Positions 17,191 through 27,936 are shown, counted from the first letter of the stretch. The stretch is DNA of 64,000 bases from Cellulomonas denverensis (GCF_012396125.1 NZ_JAAXOX010000002.1:186001-250000); one strand, 5' to 3'. Program-made: numbers and translations. The notes: generated from the sequence alone by a model not told the origin.

Positions 17191-18237
17191 TCAGACCGCG
17201 GCGCGGACCGCGGCGATGAAGTCGTCGACGTCCTGCTCGGTGGTGTCGAAGGCGCACATCCAGCGCACCTCGCCGGTCGCACGGTTCCAGTCGTAGAAGA
17301 ACGCCGCGTTCTCGCGCAGGCGGTCGGCGGCGCCGGGCGGGAGGGCGGCGAACACGCCGTTGGACTCGGTGGGCTGGGTGAGCCGGACCCCGGGGATCGT
17401 GGCGACGCCGGCGGACAGCCGGGCGGCCATGGCGTTGGCGTGCCGGGCGGAGCGCAGCCACAGGTCGCCCTCGAACAGCGCGATCAGCTGCGCGGAGACG
17501 AACCGCATCTTGGAGGCCAGCTGCATGTCGACCTTGCGCTGGAAGTCGATGCCGGGGGTGGCCTCCGGGTCCAGGACCACGACGATCTCGCCGAACAGGG
17601 CGCCGTTCTTGGTGCCGCCCAGGCTGATCGTGTCGACGCCGACGTCGGTGGTGAACGCGCGCATCGGCAGGTCGAGGGCGGCGGCGGCGTTGGCCAGCCG
17701 GGCGCCGTCGACGTGCACCCGCAGGCCGAGACCGTGTGAGTGCTCGGTGATCGCCGCGATTTCCTCCGGGCGGTAGAGCGTGCCGATCTCGGTGGTCTGG
17801 GTGATCGACACCACCCCGGGCTGGGCGCGGTGCTGGTCGCCGAAGCCGTGCGCCTGCCGGTCGATCAGCTCGGGGGTGAGCTTGCCGTCCGGGGTGGGGA
17901 CCGTGAGCAGCTTCAGGCCGCCGATCCGCTCGGGGGCGGCGTTCTCGTCGGTGTTGATGTGGGCGGTCTCGGCGCAGATCACCGCACCCCAGCGCGGCAG
18001 CATGGTCTGCAGGGCGAGCACGTTCGCACCGGTGCCGTTGAACACCGGGTAGCCGACCGCCGCCTCGCCGAAGTGGCCGCGCAGCACCTCCTGCAACCGG
18101 GCGGTGTACGCATCCGCGCCGTAGGCCCGCTGGTGACCACCGTTGGCGGCGGCGAGGGCGGCGAGGATCTCCGGGTGCACCCCGGCGTAGTTGTCGGAGG
18201 CGAAGGTTCGGGCGTCGGTGTCGTGCAGGGTGTCCAC
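17191..18237 (-). CDS. Threonine aldolase family, PLP-dependent (beta-eliminating lyase fold)
   Basis: A 348-aa fold-type I PLP enzyme of the low-specificity L-threonine aldolase group. It shows FASDNYAGVHPEIL at the start, NGTGANVLALQ, AHINTDENAAPE, LRVHVDGARLANAAAAL and SLGGTKNGALFGE. The last supplies the Schiff-base lysine. The reaction is reversible cleavage of threonine or allo-threonine to glycine and acetaldehyde. Related aromatic amino acid lyases cannot be fully excluded. The GTG at 18237 precedes the conserved TFASDN by eleven residues. Confidence 0.88.
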   Translation of the reverse strand: MDTLHDTDARTFASDNYAGVHPEILAALAAANGGHQRAYGADAYTARLQEVLRGHFGEAAVGYPVFNGTGANVLALQTMLPRWGAVICAETAHINTDENAAPERIGGLKLLTVPTPDGKLTPELIDRQAHGFGDQHRAQPGVVSITQTTEIGTLYRPEEIAAITEHSHGLGLRVHVDGARLANAAAALDLPMRAFTTDVGVDTISLGGTKNGALFGEIVVVLDPEATPGIDFQRKVDMQLASKMRFVSAQLIALFEGDLWLRSARHANAMAARLSAGVATIPGVRLTQPTESNGVFAALPPGAADRLRENAAFFYDWNRATGEVRWMCAFDTTEQDVDDFIAAVRAAV

Positions 18238-18281
18238 CCCGCCATTGTGCCGCCGTCCGGGCAGTGCTCCGGACCGGCCAC

Positions 18282-18704
18282 TCAGGGGGTGGGGTCGATC
18301 CCGGCGGCCAGCTTGGCCCGGCAGTCGGCGCAGGTGCCGACCAGCTCGATGGTGTGCGCCACGTCGGTGAAGCCGTGGGTGGCCCCGACCTGGTCCGCCC
18401 AGGATTCGGCGCCGGGGCCGTCGATCTCCACCGCGGTGCCGCAGTACCGGCACATCAGGTGGTGGTGGTGGCTGCGGCGGGCACAGCGGCGGTACACCGA
18501 CTCGCCCTCCGGGGAGCGCAGGACGTCGACCTCGCCCTGTTCGGCCAGGGTCTGCACCGCCCGGTAGACGGTGGCCAGGCCGGTGGTGGAGCCGTTGGCG
18601 CGGAGCAGGTCGTGCAGCTGCTGGGCGGAGCGGAACTCGTCCAGGTCGTCCAGCAGGGACAGGATCTCCGCCCGCTGACGGGTGTTGCGCTGCACGACGG
18701 CCAT
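18282..18704 (-). CDS. zur: Fur-family zinc uptake regulator, Zur-type
   Basis: A 140-aa Fur-family repressor with the winged helix (RNTRQRAEILSLLDDLDEF, STTGLATVYRAVQTLAEQG), the metal-sensing HHHHLMCRYCGTAVEIDGP and the second structural-zinc pair CADC. The HHHHL-CxxC-VE-xxGP pattern and the HGFTDVAHTIELVGTC end are close to mycobacterial Zur, rather than FurA or PerR. Zur represses zinc import and alternative ribosomal protein genes when zinc is plentiful. No zinc transporter lies next to it. ATG 18704 has AGAAGGA just upstream. Confidence 0.87.
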   Translation of the reverse strand: MAVVQRNTRQRAEILSLLDDLDEFRSAQQLHDLLRANGSTTGLATVYRAVQTLAEQGEVDVLRSPEGESVYRRCARRSHHHHLMCRYCGTAVEIDGPGAESWADQVGATHGFTDVAHTIELVGTCADCRAKLAAGIDPTP

Positions 18705-18745
18705 CGGTCCTTCTCTCTCGCCCGGATCAGCCAGCCATGGTAGGC

Positions 18746-18782
18746 CACGAGCCGGGAACCCGTGACGGGTCCCCGGCTCGTG
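18746..18782. terminator. Strong hairpin terminator between HU and zur
   Basis: CACGAGCCGGG-A-ACCCG and its complement CGGGT-C-CCCGGCTCGTG form a 17-bp stem with one mismatch and a 3-base loop. It lies 38 nt after the HU stop on the minus strand. No T run follows, as is common for high-GC actinobacterial terminators. Confidence 0.75.
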
Positions 18783-18819
18783 AACAGTGCCTGCCGCCCG
18801 GTGATTCCGGGCGATCAGC

Positions 18820-19101
18820 TCACTTGGCGACGGCGCGCTTCAGGGCGGAGCCGGCGGTGATCTTCACCCGGTAGCCGGCCGGGATGTCCAGCGGCTCGCC
18901 GGTCTGCGGGTTGATGCCGGTGCGGGCGGCGCGCTCGGCGCGGGACACCGCGAACAGACCCGGGATGGTCACGGACTCGCCCGCGGACAGCTGCTCGACC
19001 AGGACCTCCTGGAAGGCCTTGAGGGCCGCGTCGGCGGCAGTGTTGGTGAGACCGGCCTTGGCGGCAATCGCCTGGACGAGCTCGGTGCGGTTCACGCTCA
19101 C
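18820..19101 (-). CDS. hup: HU-family nucleoid-associated DNA-binding protein
   Basis: A 93-aa HU protein without the long lysine-rich tail of mycobacterial HupB. Typical segments are NRTELVQAIAAKAGLTNTAA, KAFQEVLVEQLSAGESVTIP and GLFAVSRAERAARTGINPQT, then the C-terminal VKITAGSALKRAV. The family binds and bends DNA as a dimer and compacts the nucleoid. GTG 19101 has AAGGAG 7 nt upstream; GTG 19095 is also in frame. The gene is followed by a strong hairpin. Confidence 0.95.
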   Translation of the reverse strand: MSVNRTELVQAIAAKAGLTNTAADAALKAFQEVLVEQLSAGESVTIPGLFAVSRAERAARTGINPQTGEPLDIPAGYRVKITAGSALKRAVAK

Positions 19102-19184
19102 GGATGTGCTCCTTGTGGATCGGACGTGGTGATCGGGGCACCGGGGCCCGGGAAGGGCTGCGAACCGGCGGACCGACGGCCAAG

Positions 19185-19215
19185 ACGATAACGGGATCAG
19201 GGCCCTGCCGTGCAA
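19185..19215 (-). promoter_or_regulatory. Possible promoter of the HU gene
   Basis: On the minus strand TTGCAC (19215-19210) and TTATCG (19191-19186) are separated by 18 bp and lie about 85 bp upstream of the GTG, in the only AT-richer part of the gap. The match to the sigma-70-type consensus is moderate, so this is a suggestion. Confidence 0.35.
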
Positions 19216-19233
19216 TGACGGGGCACGGCGTGT

Positions 19234-20307
19234 CTAGCTGCGAGTGTCCCGATGCCCGTCTAGGTAGTCCAGGAGCTGGTCCACGGGCCAGGTGTTCAGC
19301 ACCCGGTCCGGACCGATCCCATGGGCGGCGGCCCGCTCGCAGCCGACCGGTTGCCAGGCGAGCTGTCCGGGGGCGTGCGCGTCGGTGTCGATGGTGAACC
19401 GGCAGCCCGCCTCGACCGCGATCGACAGCAGCTCGTGCGGCGGGTCGAGCCGGTCCGGGCGGCAGTTGATCTCCACGGCGATCCCCCGTTCGGCGCAGTC
19501 CGCGAACACCGCCTCGGGATCGAACTCGCTGGCAGGACGCTTGCGGGAGCCGGTCAGCTGCCGTCCGGTGCAGTGCCCGAGGACGTCGACGCGGGGGTTG
19601 GCGATCGCCGCGCGCATCCGCCGGGTCATCGCCGCGCGGTCCATCCGGAGCTTGGAGTGCACCGACGCCACGACGACGTCCAGCCGGTCCAGCAGCGCCG
19701 GTTCCTGGTCCAGCGAACCGTCGTCCAGGATGTCCACCTCGATGCCGGTGAGGACCCGGAACGGGGCGATCGCGGCGTTCAGGGCCTCGATCTGGTTCAG
19801 CTGAGCGCGCAATCGGGCCGGGGACAACCCGGAGGCGATCGTGAGCCGGGGCGAGTGGTCCGTGATGGCCAGGTAGGTATGCCCGAGCTCCATCGCGGCC
19901 AGCACCATCTCCTGGATCGGGGTGGCACCGTCCGAGGCCTCGGAGTGCGCGTGCAGGTCGCCGGTGAGTGCCGCACGGAGCGCTGCCGCGTCGCCGGTCA
20001 GCTCCGGGTCCGGGTACGTCGCCGTCAGGTCGTCCAGGTACGGCTGCGGACCGCCGGCGGCCGCGGCGGCGGCGACCTCGGCGGTGCGTGCGCCCACGCC
20101 GGGGAGTTCGGTCAGGGTGCCGGAGCGCAGCCGCTCGGCGAGTTCGCCGGGGTCGAGGGTCTCCAGCGCGCCCACCGCCGCCCGGAACGCCTCGGAGCGG
20201 TAGGAGGTCGCTCCCCCGCGTTCCAGCAGGTAGGCGGCGCGGCGCAGGGCGGCGGTGACGGTGGCGGGCAGGTCCTGCTCCGGGACCGGGTGCGAGCGGG
20301 CTGCCAC
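19234..20307 (-). CDS. PolX-like PHP-domain phosphoesterase lacking the polymerase domain
   Basis: A 357-aa protein. Residues 1-100 resemble the helix-hairpin-helix N-terminal domain of bacterial PolX (LRRAAYLLERGGATSYRSEA, LPGVGARTAEVA). Residues 115-340 form a PHP phosphoesterase domain with GDLHAHSEASDG, YLAITDHSPRL, LTGIEVDIL, VVASVHSKL, VLGHCTGR, IAVEINCRP and FTIDTDAHAPGQL. These hold the usual metal-binding His, Asp and Glu residues. The polymerase palm of PolX is absent. PHP domains of PolX remove 3' groups or nucleotides from DNA ends. The gene starts 3 nt after the ku stop, so it is co-transcribed with ku and may process ends during NHEJ; that role is inferred. Confidence 0.85.
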   Translation of the reverse strand: MAARSHPVPEQDLPATVTAALRRAAYLLERGGATSYRSEAFRAAVGALETLDPGELAERLRSGTLTELPGVGARTAEVAAAAAAGGPQPYLDDLTATYPDPELTGDAAALRAALTGDLHAHSEASDGATPIQEMVLAAMELGHTYLAITDHSPRLTIASGLSPARLRAQLNQIEALNAAIAPFRVLTGIEVDILDDGSLDQEPALLDRLDVVVASVHSKLRMDRAAMTRRMRAAIANPRVDVLGHCTGRQLTGSRKRPASEFDPEAVFADCAERGIAVEINCRPDRLDPPHELLSIAVEAGCRFTIDTDAHAPGQLAWQPVGCERAAAHGIGPDRVLNTWPVDQLLDYLDGHRDTRS

Positions 20308-20310
20308 GGG

Positions 20311-21345
20311 TCAGGAGGCCCGCTTGGTGGCCGGCTTGCGGGCCGCGGGCTTCTTCGCGGCGGGCTTCTTGGCCGTGGCGGTCGTCTTCGCGCTCCCGGC
20401 CGCCTTGGTGCCGCCGGCCTTTGTGCCGCTCTTGGTGCCGGTGGCCTTGGTCGCGCTCGTCTTCGACGTGGCGGCCTTGGTCGCGCCGGACTTCGCGGTC
20501 TTCGCGGCGGACGACCGGCTCCGGGTGGGCCGCTCCGGCGCCTCCTCGCCCCGGTCGGACCGGGCCTTCTCCACACTGCGCTGCAGCGCCGCGAGCAGGT
20601 CGACCACCTCCCCGCCGCGACCGCCTTCGCCGACCTCCTCCTCGGCCGCCGGGCGTTCCTGCACCGCCCCGGAGTTCAGCTTCTGCTCGATCACCGATTC
20701 CAGCGCGGTCACGTACCGGTCCTCGAAGCCGCTGGGGTCGAAGTCGCCGGCCAGCTGCTCCACCAGCGAGGACGCCATCGCCAGCTCCTGCGGCCGGACC
20801 TGCACGTCGTTGTCCAGGATCGGGAAGTCGGCGGCCCGGACCTCGTCCGGCCACAGCAGGGTCTGCAGGCAGATCACGTCCTCGCGGACCCGCAGCACGG
20901 CCATCGACTCCCGCTGCCGCAGCGCGACCTTGACCACCGCCATCCGGTCGGTGGCGGCCAGCGCCTCGCGCAGCAGGGCGTAGGGCTTGGCCGCGGTCCG
21001 GTCCGGTTCCAGGTAGTAGGTCTTGGCGAGCAGGATCGGGTCCACCTGGTCGGCCGGGACGAACTCCAGCACCTCGATCTCCCGCTCGGTGGTGAGCGGC
21101 AGCTGGGCCAGGTCCTCGTCGGTGAGCACCACCAGGCGGCCGTCGTCGGTCTCGTAGCCCTTGGCGATCTCGGACATCTCGACCGGCTCGTCCTCGATCG
21201 AACAGACCCGGCGGTACCGGATCCGCCCGCCGTCGGTGCGGTGCACCTGGTGCATCGGCACCTCGTGCTCGCCGGTGGCGGCGTAGAGCTTCACCGGGAC
21301 GTTGACCAGTCCGAAGGCCACCGCACCCTTCCAGATCGCGCGCAT
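20311..21345 (-). CDS. ku: Ku, bacterial non-homologous end-joining DNA-end-binding protein
   Basis: A 344-aa Ku homologue: MRAIWKGAVAFGLVNVPVKL at the start, then HQVHRTDGGRIRYRRVCS, AKGYETDDGRLVVLTDEDL, AKTYYLEPD, ALLREALAATDRMAVVKVAL and the core end LVEQLAGDFDPSGFEDRY. From about residue 265 to the end runs a Lys/Ala/Thr-rich tail, the extended C-terminus that binds DNA in many actinobacterial Ku proteins. Ku homodimers ring DNA ends and recruit LigD. ATG 21345 has CGGAGGGAG upstream. It is divergent from the LigD genes, separated by 67 bp that probably hold both promoters. Confidence 0.96.
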   Translation of the reverse strand: MRAIWKGAVAFGLVNVPVKLYAATGEHEVPMHQVHRTDGGRIRYRRVCSIEDEPVEMSEIAKGYETDDGRLVVLTDEDLAQLPLTTEREIEVLEFVPADQVDPILLAKTYYLEPDRTAAKPYALLREALAATDRMAVVKVALRQRESMAVLRVREDVICLQTLLWPDEVRAADFPILDNDVQVRPQELAMASSLVEQLAGDFDPSGFEDRYVTALESVIEQKLNSGAVQERPAAEEEVGEGGRGGEVVDLLAALQRSVEKARSDRGEEAPERPTRSRSSAAKTAKSGATKAATSKTSATKATGTKSGTKAGGTKAAGSAKTTATAKKPAAKKPAARKPATKRAS

Positions 21346-21412
21346 CGTCGTCTCCCTCCGGTGCGTGGTCGGATCCCGCGACGAATCGCGGTGCTCTGGG
21401 CAGGATGGACCC

Positions 21413-22348
21413 GTGCAGCCCATGCTCGCCACCGCAGCGACTCCCCCGGACCGGCCACCGGTCGGCGACGAGTGGCGCTACGAGGTCAAGTGGGACGGGG
21501 TGCGCATCCTGGCGGACACCACCTCCGGCCGGCTGCGGCTGCTCGGGCGCAACGGCCGGGACGCCGGGCCCGCCTATCCGGAGCTGGACGTCCTGGACGC
21601 CCTGCCCGGCGCGATCCTGGACGGCGAGGTGGTCGCGATGCGGGACGGGGTGCCGTCCTTCGCCGCGCTGGCCGAGCGGATGCACGTGCGCGACCGGCGC
21701 AAGGCCGAGCGGCTGATGACCCGGGTGCCGATCAGCTACGTGGTCTTCGACGTGCTGAGCCTGTACGGGGTGGACCTGACCCGCAGCCCGCTGGACGAGC
21801 GCCGCGGCACCCTGGAGCGCCTCGACCTGCCGGTGCCGGTCACGCTGTCGCCGGTGTACGCCGACGGCGCGCTGCTCTGGCAGGCCACCGGCGAGCAGGG
21901 ACTGGAGGGGGTGGTCGCCAAGCGCGGCTCGTCGACCTACCAGCCGGGCCGCCGGTCGCCGGACTGGGTCAAGGCGGTGCACCGGGCCACCCGCACCGCG
22001 CTGGTCTGCGGTTGGCGACCGGAGACCACCGGCTCCGGACGGTTGGGTTCGCTGCTGCTGGCCGCCCCCGGGCCGGACGGCGGGCTGCGCTACCTGGGCC
22101 GGGCCGGTTCCGGGCTGACCGGGCCGGTGGCGATGGACCTGACCCGGCTGCTGGCCCCGCTGCGCCGCGACGACCCGCCGCTGGCCGAACCGGTGCCCGC
22201 CGAGGACGCCCGCGGCACGGTGTGGGTGGACCCGGAGCTGCTGGTGGACGTGCGGTACCTGGCCCGCACCCCCACCGGACGGCTCCGGCAGCCGGTGATC
22301 CGCGGGCTGCGCGAGGACACCGACGTCGATCCCTGGGAGCAACGATGA
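21413..22348 (+). CDS. ligD: ATP-dependent DNA ligase, LigD ligase domain as a separate protein
   Basis: A 311-aa ATP-dependent ligase. The adenylation site is YEVKWDGVRIL with the nucleophilic lysine. Further motifs are LDGEVVAM, YVVFDVLSLYGVDL, EGVVAKRGSSTYQPGRRSPD and WVKAV, followed by an OB-fold domain (LVCGWRPETTGSGRLGSLLL). In many bacteria this domain is fused to polymerase and phosphoesterase domains in one LigD chain; here it stands alone. GTG 21413 is followed directly by QPMLATAA, the usual ligase start. The next gene, the LigD polymerase, overlaps it by 4 nt (ATGA). Confidence 0.94.
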   Translation: MQPMLATAATPPDRPPVGDEWRYEVKWDGVRILADTTSGRLRLLGRNGRDAGPAYPELDVLDALPGAILDGEVVAMRDGVPSFAALAERMHVRDRRKAERLMTRVPISYVVFDVLSLYGVDLTRSPLDERRGTLERLDLPVPVTLSPVYADGALLWQATGEQGLEGVVAKRGSSTYQPGRRSPDWVKAVHRATRTALVCGWRPETTGSGRLGSLLLAAPGPDGGLRYLGRAGSGLTGPVAMDLTRLLAPLRRDDPPLAEPVPAEDARGTVWVDPELLVDVRYLARTPTGRLRQPVIRGLREDTDVDPWEQR

Positions 22349-23226
22349 CCGATCAGCCGCAGGTGGTCCGGGTGGGCGACCGCGACGTCAAGCTCACCCA
22401 CCTGGACAAGGTGCTCTACCCCGGCGGGTTCACCAAGGCCGAGGCGGTCGACTACGTGGTGCGGGTCGCCGAGCCGCTGCTCGCCCAACTCCGGGACCGG
22501 CCGGTGACCCGGATCCGGTTCCCCGAGGGGGTGACCGGGCAGCAGTTCTTCGAGAAGAACACCCCGCGCGGTGCACCGTCCTGGCTGCGCCGCCAGACAC
22601 TGCGCGCCGCCCCCGGGGCCGAGGACGAGGGCAAGGAGCTCGACCTGCCGTTCCTGGACGACGTGGCCGGGCTGGTGTGGGCGACCAACGCCGGCGCGCT
22701 GGAGCTGCACACCCCGCAGTGGCGGGTCGGGCCCCGGGGTGGGCTGCGGAACCCGGACCGGCTGGTGATCGACCTGGACCCGGGCGCGCCGGCCGGGCTG
22801 GACGAGTGCGCCCGGGTGGCGCACCTGGTCGCCGACCGGTTGGCCGAGGACGGGCTGGACGTCACGGTGCCGGTCACCTCCGGGTCCAAGGGTCTGCAGC
22901 TCTACGCCCCACTGGACGGCAAACGGGATGTGCTGACCATCCGGCAGTACGCCCGCGATCTGGCGTACGAGCTGGCCGCCGCCCACCCGCGCCAGGTGGT
23001 CGCCAGCCAGAAGAAGGAACTGCGCCGGGGCAAGGTGCTGCTCGACTGGTCGCAGAACCACCCGGCGAAGACCACGATCACCCCCTACTCGCTCCGCGGC
23101 CGCGAACGCCTGGCGGTGGCAGCCCCGCGCTGGTGGCCGGAGATCGAACCGGGCCTGACCCAGCTCACCCCCGCCGAGGTGATCGATCGGCTGGAGGACC
23201 AGGGCGATCCCTTCGACCCGGTCTGA
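22345..23226 (+). CDS. LigD polymerase (AEP primase-polymerase) domain protein
   Basis: A 293-aa archaeo-eukaryotic primase-like polymerase of the LigD-Pol type: LTHLDKVLYPGGFTKAEAVD, FPEGVTGQQFFEKNTP, LVWATNAGALELHTPQWR, RLVIDLDPG with the catalytic Asp-x-Asp, SGSKGLQLYAPL and WSQNHPAKTTITPYSLR. In NHEJ it fills gaps with ribo- or deoxynucleotides before ligation. Its ATG overlaps the ligase stop by 4 nt, so both halves of LigD are translationally coupled. The LigD 3'-phosphoesterase domain is found in neither protein. Confidence 0.94.
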   Translation: MTDQPQVVRVGDRDVKLTHLDKVLYPGGFTKAEAVDYVVRVAEPLLAQLRDRPVTRIRFPEGVTGQQFFEKNTPRGAPSWLRRQTLRAAPGAEDEGKELDLPFLDDVAGLVWATNAGALELHTPQWRVGPRGGLRNPDRLVIDLDPGAPAGLDECARVAHLVADRLAEDGLDVTVPVTSGSKGLQLYAPLDGKRDVLTIRQYARDLAYELAAAHPRQVVASQKKELRRGKVLLDWSQNHPAKTTITPYSLRGRERLAVAAPRWWPEIEPGLTQLTPAEVIDRLEDQGDPFDPV

Positions 23227-23358
23227 CACCCATTCGTGACGTGACACGCGATCGAGCGCCCCCGTACCATCGCGGGGCGTGCGACCGCAGGGGGGCGGGC
23301 CCCCACCGTGGCGAGGCCATGCCGGACGCCGAGCACTTCGAGGTGAGGTTCGAGCCCC

Positions 23359-23405
23359 GTGATCCGGATCGGCATGGTCGATGACGACCGCGGCGGACGG
23401 TCGCG

Positions 23406-23409
<4 letters not shown>
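23359..23409 (+). pseudogene. Probable remnant of a response regulator gene, coupled to the GHKL kinase
   Basis: A 16-codon frame, GTG 23359 to TGA 23409, encodes MIRIGMVDDDRGGRSR. The first ten residues match the beta-1 strand and acidic pair of a response-regulator receiver domain. GAGGTGAGG lies about 10 nt upstream of the GTG, and the stop overlaps the kinase GTG (GTGA). This is what an internal, frame-keeping deletion of an AgrA/LytTR-type regulator would leave. It may also be a short coupling peptide of its own. Confidence 0.5.
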
Positions 23410-25957
<2,548 letters not shown>

Positions 25958-26042
25958 TCACGGGCGGTCCAGCGGTTGCGGAGCCGGTCGGCCCGGGGCA
26001 CGGTGGGTCTTGAACGCTTCCAGATCCCTCAGGAGGATGATC

Positions 26043-26612
26043 ATGGCCCGCCCCGCTCTCCCGAAGTACACCGTCCCCTCCCTCACCGTCGAGGACGGTG
26101 CCAAGGTCGCCGCCATCCTGCAGGAACGGCTGAACGCGTTGAACGACCTGCAGCTCACCCTCAAGCACATCCACTGGAACGTCACCGGCCCGCACTTCAT
26201 CGCGGTGCACGAGATGATCGACCCGCAGGTGGATCAGGTCCGGGAGATGGTCGACGCCATCGCCGAGCGGATCGCCACCCTCGGCGTCGCCCCGGTCGGC
26301 ACCCCCGGCGCGCTGGTCAAGGCCCGCAGCTGGGACGACTACGCGATCGGCCGGGCCGGTGCGATCGAGCACCTGGGCGCGCTGAACGAGGTCTACGTCG
26401 GCGTGATCAGCGACCACCGCAAGGCCGCGGAGGAGACCGAGGAGCTCGACACCGTCACCAACGACCTGCTGGTCGGCCACCTGCACGAGCTGGAGCTGTT
26501 CCACTGGTTCGTCCGGGCGCACCTGGAGTCGGCCGGCGGCGCGCTGAGCACCGCGGGCGCCGACGGGGAGAAGAAGGCAGCCAAGGCGGCCAAGGCCGGC
26601 GCGCACGGCTGA
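26043..26612 (+). CDS. dps: Dps-family ferritin-like DNA-protection protein
   Basis: A 189-aa Dps. The inter-subunit ferroxidase site is visible as LTLKHIHWNVTGPHFIAVHE and MIDPQVDQVREMVDAIAERI, with two His, Asp and Glu ligands in the usual spacing. The C-terminus ends in a Lys/Ala-rich tail (EKKAAKAAKAG) that probably aids DNA binding. Dps dodecamers oxidise and store iron and shield DNA in stress or stationary phase. ATG 26043 follows an excellent AGGAGG. A strong hairpin terminator follows directly. Confidence 0.95.
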   Translation: MARPALPKYTVPSLTVEDGAKVAAILQERLNALNDLQLTLKHIHWNVTGPHFIAVHEMIDPQVDQVREMVDAIAERIATLGVAPVGTPGALVKARSWDDYAIGRAGAIEHLGALNEVYVGVISDHRKAAEETEELDTVTNDLLVGHLHELELFHWFVRAHLESAGGALSTAGADGEKKAAKAAKAGAHG

Positions 26613-26624
26613 TCCCGCACGACG

Positions 26625-26657
26625 AAGCCCCGGACACCCACGCGGTGTCCGGGGCTT
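26625..26657. terminator. Intrinsic terminator after dps (probably bidirectional)
   Basis: AAGCCCCGGACACC (26625-26638) and GGTGTCCGGGGCTT (26644-26657) form a perfect 14-bp stem with a 5-base loop, 13 nt after the dps stop. The stem ends in AA/TT, giving a short T run in both directions, so it can also end the small convergent gene at 26669. Confidence 0.9.
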
Positions 26658-26668
26658 TCGCCTGGGGG

Positions 26669-26878
26669 TCAGAGGCGCTCGGGCTCGTCCCAGTCGTCGG
26701 AGGCGGCGATCTCCTCGTCGTCGGGCAGCAGCTCGGCGTCCTGCAGGGACCGGGGGCCGCGGGTCGGGTCGCCGCCGCTGCGGGCATCGCGGGCGCGCAG
26801 CTCGGCCTCGGACAGGCGCGGGTCGGCCAGCCGCTCGGCGGCGGGGTCGGAGGTCAGGTCGCGGGGGCTGGAGCTCAT
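26669..26878 (-). CDS. Small acidic hypothetical protein, 69 aa
   Basis: A 69-aa hydrophilic protein rich in Asp, Glu, Arg and Ser (SDPAAERLADPRLSEAELRA, ELLPDDEEIAASDDWDEPER). It has no hydrophobic segment and no recognisable domain. It lies between a strong terminator and the aminotransferase gene, and starts at ATG 26878, 56 nt after the aminotransferase stop. The codon use and compositional pattern look coding, but I cannot name a family. Confidence 0.55.
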   Translation of the reverse strand: MSSSPRDLTSDPAAERLADPRLSEAELRARDARSGGDPTRGPRSLQDAELLPDDEEIAASDDWDEPERL

Positions 26879-26934
26879 GGCACGGTTCTACCGCCTGCGG
26901 CCGCCGCGGACCACCGCTCGGCGGGCTCGGCGCG

Positions 26935-27795
26935 TCACGGCTCCAGCGACCGGGCCTGACCCACCGCGAACGCCTGCTGCGCCGCTCGGGTCACCGGCCC
27001 CGGCGTCCCGTCGCCCACCGGCCGGCCGTCCACCGCCACCACCGGCTGGATGTCCCGGGCCGAGGAGGTCAGGAACACCTCGTCCGAGTCGGTCAGCGCG
27101 TCGTAGGGCAGATCGACCTCCCGCGCGCCGACCCACTCCAGCACCAGCGCCCGGGTCACCCCGGCCAGGCAGCCGGAGGACAGCGGCGGGGTCAGCAACT
27201 CCCCGTCCCGCACCACGAACACGTTGGTCCCGGTGCCCTCGCACAGCTCACCCCGGGTGTTGGCGAACACCGCCTCCCCCGCACCCGCTGCATGCGCCTG
27301 CGACAGCGCCAGCACGTTCTCCCCGTACGAGGTGGTCTTGAGCCCGGTCAGCGCGCCGACCTCGTTGCGCCGGTACGGCACCGTGATCACCCCGACCTGC
27401 GGGTCCGGATCGTGGCCGGGGGTCAGCCCGAGGATCAGGGTCGGCGTGGTCGCGTCGGCGGCGATCCGGCCCGAGCCCAGCACCCCCGGCCCGGCGGTGA
27501 ACGTGATCCGCAGCAGGTCGTAGTCGGTGACCAGCAGCTCCCGGTTCGCGGCGATCACCTCGGCGGCGGCCGCGCGCACCCGGTCGGCGTCGTAGCCCGG
27601 CAGCCCCATCCCGGCCGCCGAGCGCGCCATCCGCTCCAGGTGCCGCCGCAGCGCGAACGTCTGCCCGCGCACCACCTTCACGGCCTCGAACACCCCGTCA
27701 CCGACCACCAGCCCGTGGTCCCGCGCCGAGGCGGTCGCCCGCTCCGCTGGCACCAGCTCGCCGTTGACCCAGAAGATCGTGCTGCTCACGTCCAT
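26935..27795 (-). CDS. Class IV PLP-dependent aminotransferase (aminodeoxychorismate lyase-like)
   Basis: A 286-aa fold-type IV PLP enzyme: FWVNGELVPAERA, ARDHGLVVGDGVFEAVKV, LKTTSYGENVLAL with the PLP lysine, AVFANTRGELCEGTGTNVFV, TPPLSSGCLAGVTRALVLEW and EVFLTSSARDIQPVVAVDG. The family contains aminodeoxychorismate lyase (PabC), branched-chain and D-amino acid aminotransferases. The sequence is closest in style to PabC-like actinobacterial members, but the substrate is unproven. ATG 27795 lies only 15 nt from copy A of a 56-bp palindrome, which therefore occupies its promoter or 5' leader. Confidence 0.85.
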   Translation of the reverse strand: MDVSSTIFWVNGELVPAERATASARDHGLVVGDGVFEAVKVVRGQTFALRRHLERMARSAAGMGLPGYDADRVRAAAAEVIAANRELLVTDYDLLRITFTAGPGVLGSGRIAADATTPTLILGLTPGHDPDPQVGVITVPYRRNEVGALTGLKTTSYGENVLALSQAHAAGAGEAVFANTRGELCEGTGTNVFVVRDGELLTPPLSSGCLAGVTRALVLEWVGAREVDLPYDALTDSDEVFLTSSARDIQPVVAVDGRPVGDGTPGPVTRAAQQAFAVGQARSLEP

Positions 27796-27810
27796 CCCCG
27801 CACGGTATAC

Positions 27811-27866
27811 GAGTGCGGAGAACCTGCCGCCCAAACCGCTCGGATCGTGACAGCTTCTTCGCACTC
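27811..27866. repeat. Palindrome family 2, copy A (56 bp)
   Basis: A quasi-palindrome opening GAGTGCGGAGAACCTG and closing with CAGCTTCTTCGCACTC. The outer 7 bp pair perfectly, and the flanking AC/GT add 2 bp. It matches copy B (28825-28880) at 50 of 56 positions in the same orientation, with a shared asymmetric core CGCCCAAACCG. It sits in the 141-bp gap between the divergent aminotransferase and DUF559 genes. Confidence 0.93.
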
Positions 27867-27936
27867 GTCGCAGGTTGTGCACAGGTGGGGGTCGGGGTGG
27901 TCGCGGGCGGGTGGCCGGGTGCGGGAGGGTCCGGGC

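Noticed and set aside
18815..22342. A frame of about 1175 codons on the minus strand across HU, the PHP gene, Ku and the ligase gene.
   Set aside because: It overlaps five recognised genes on both strands and has shadow-like composition without any motif.
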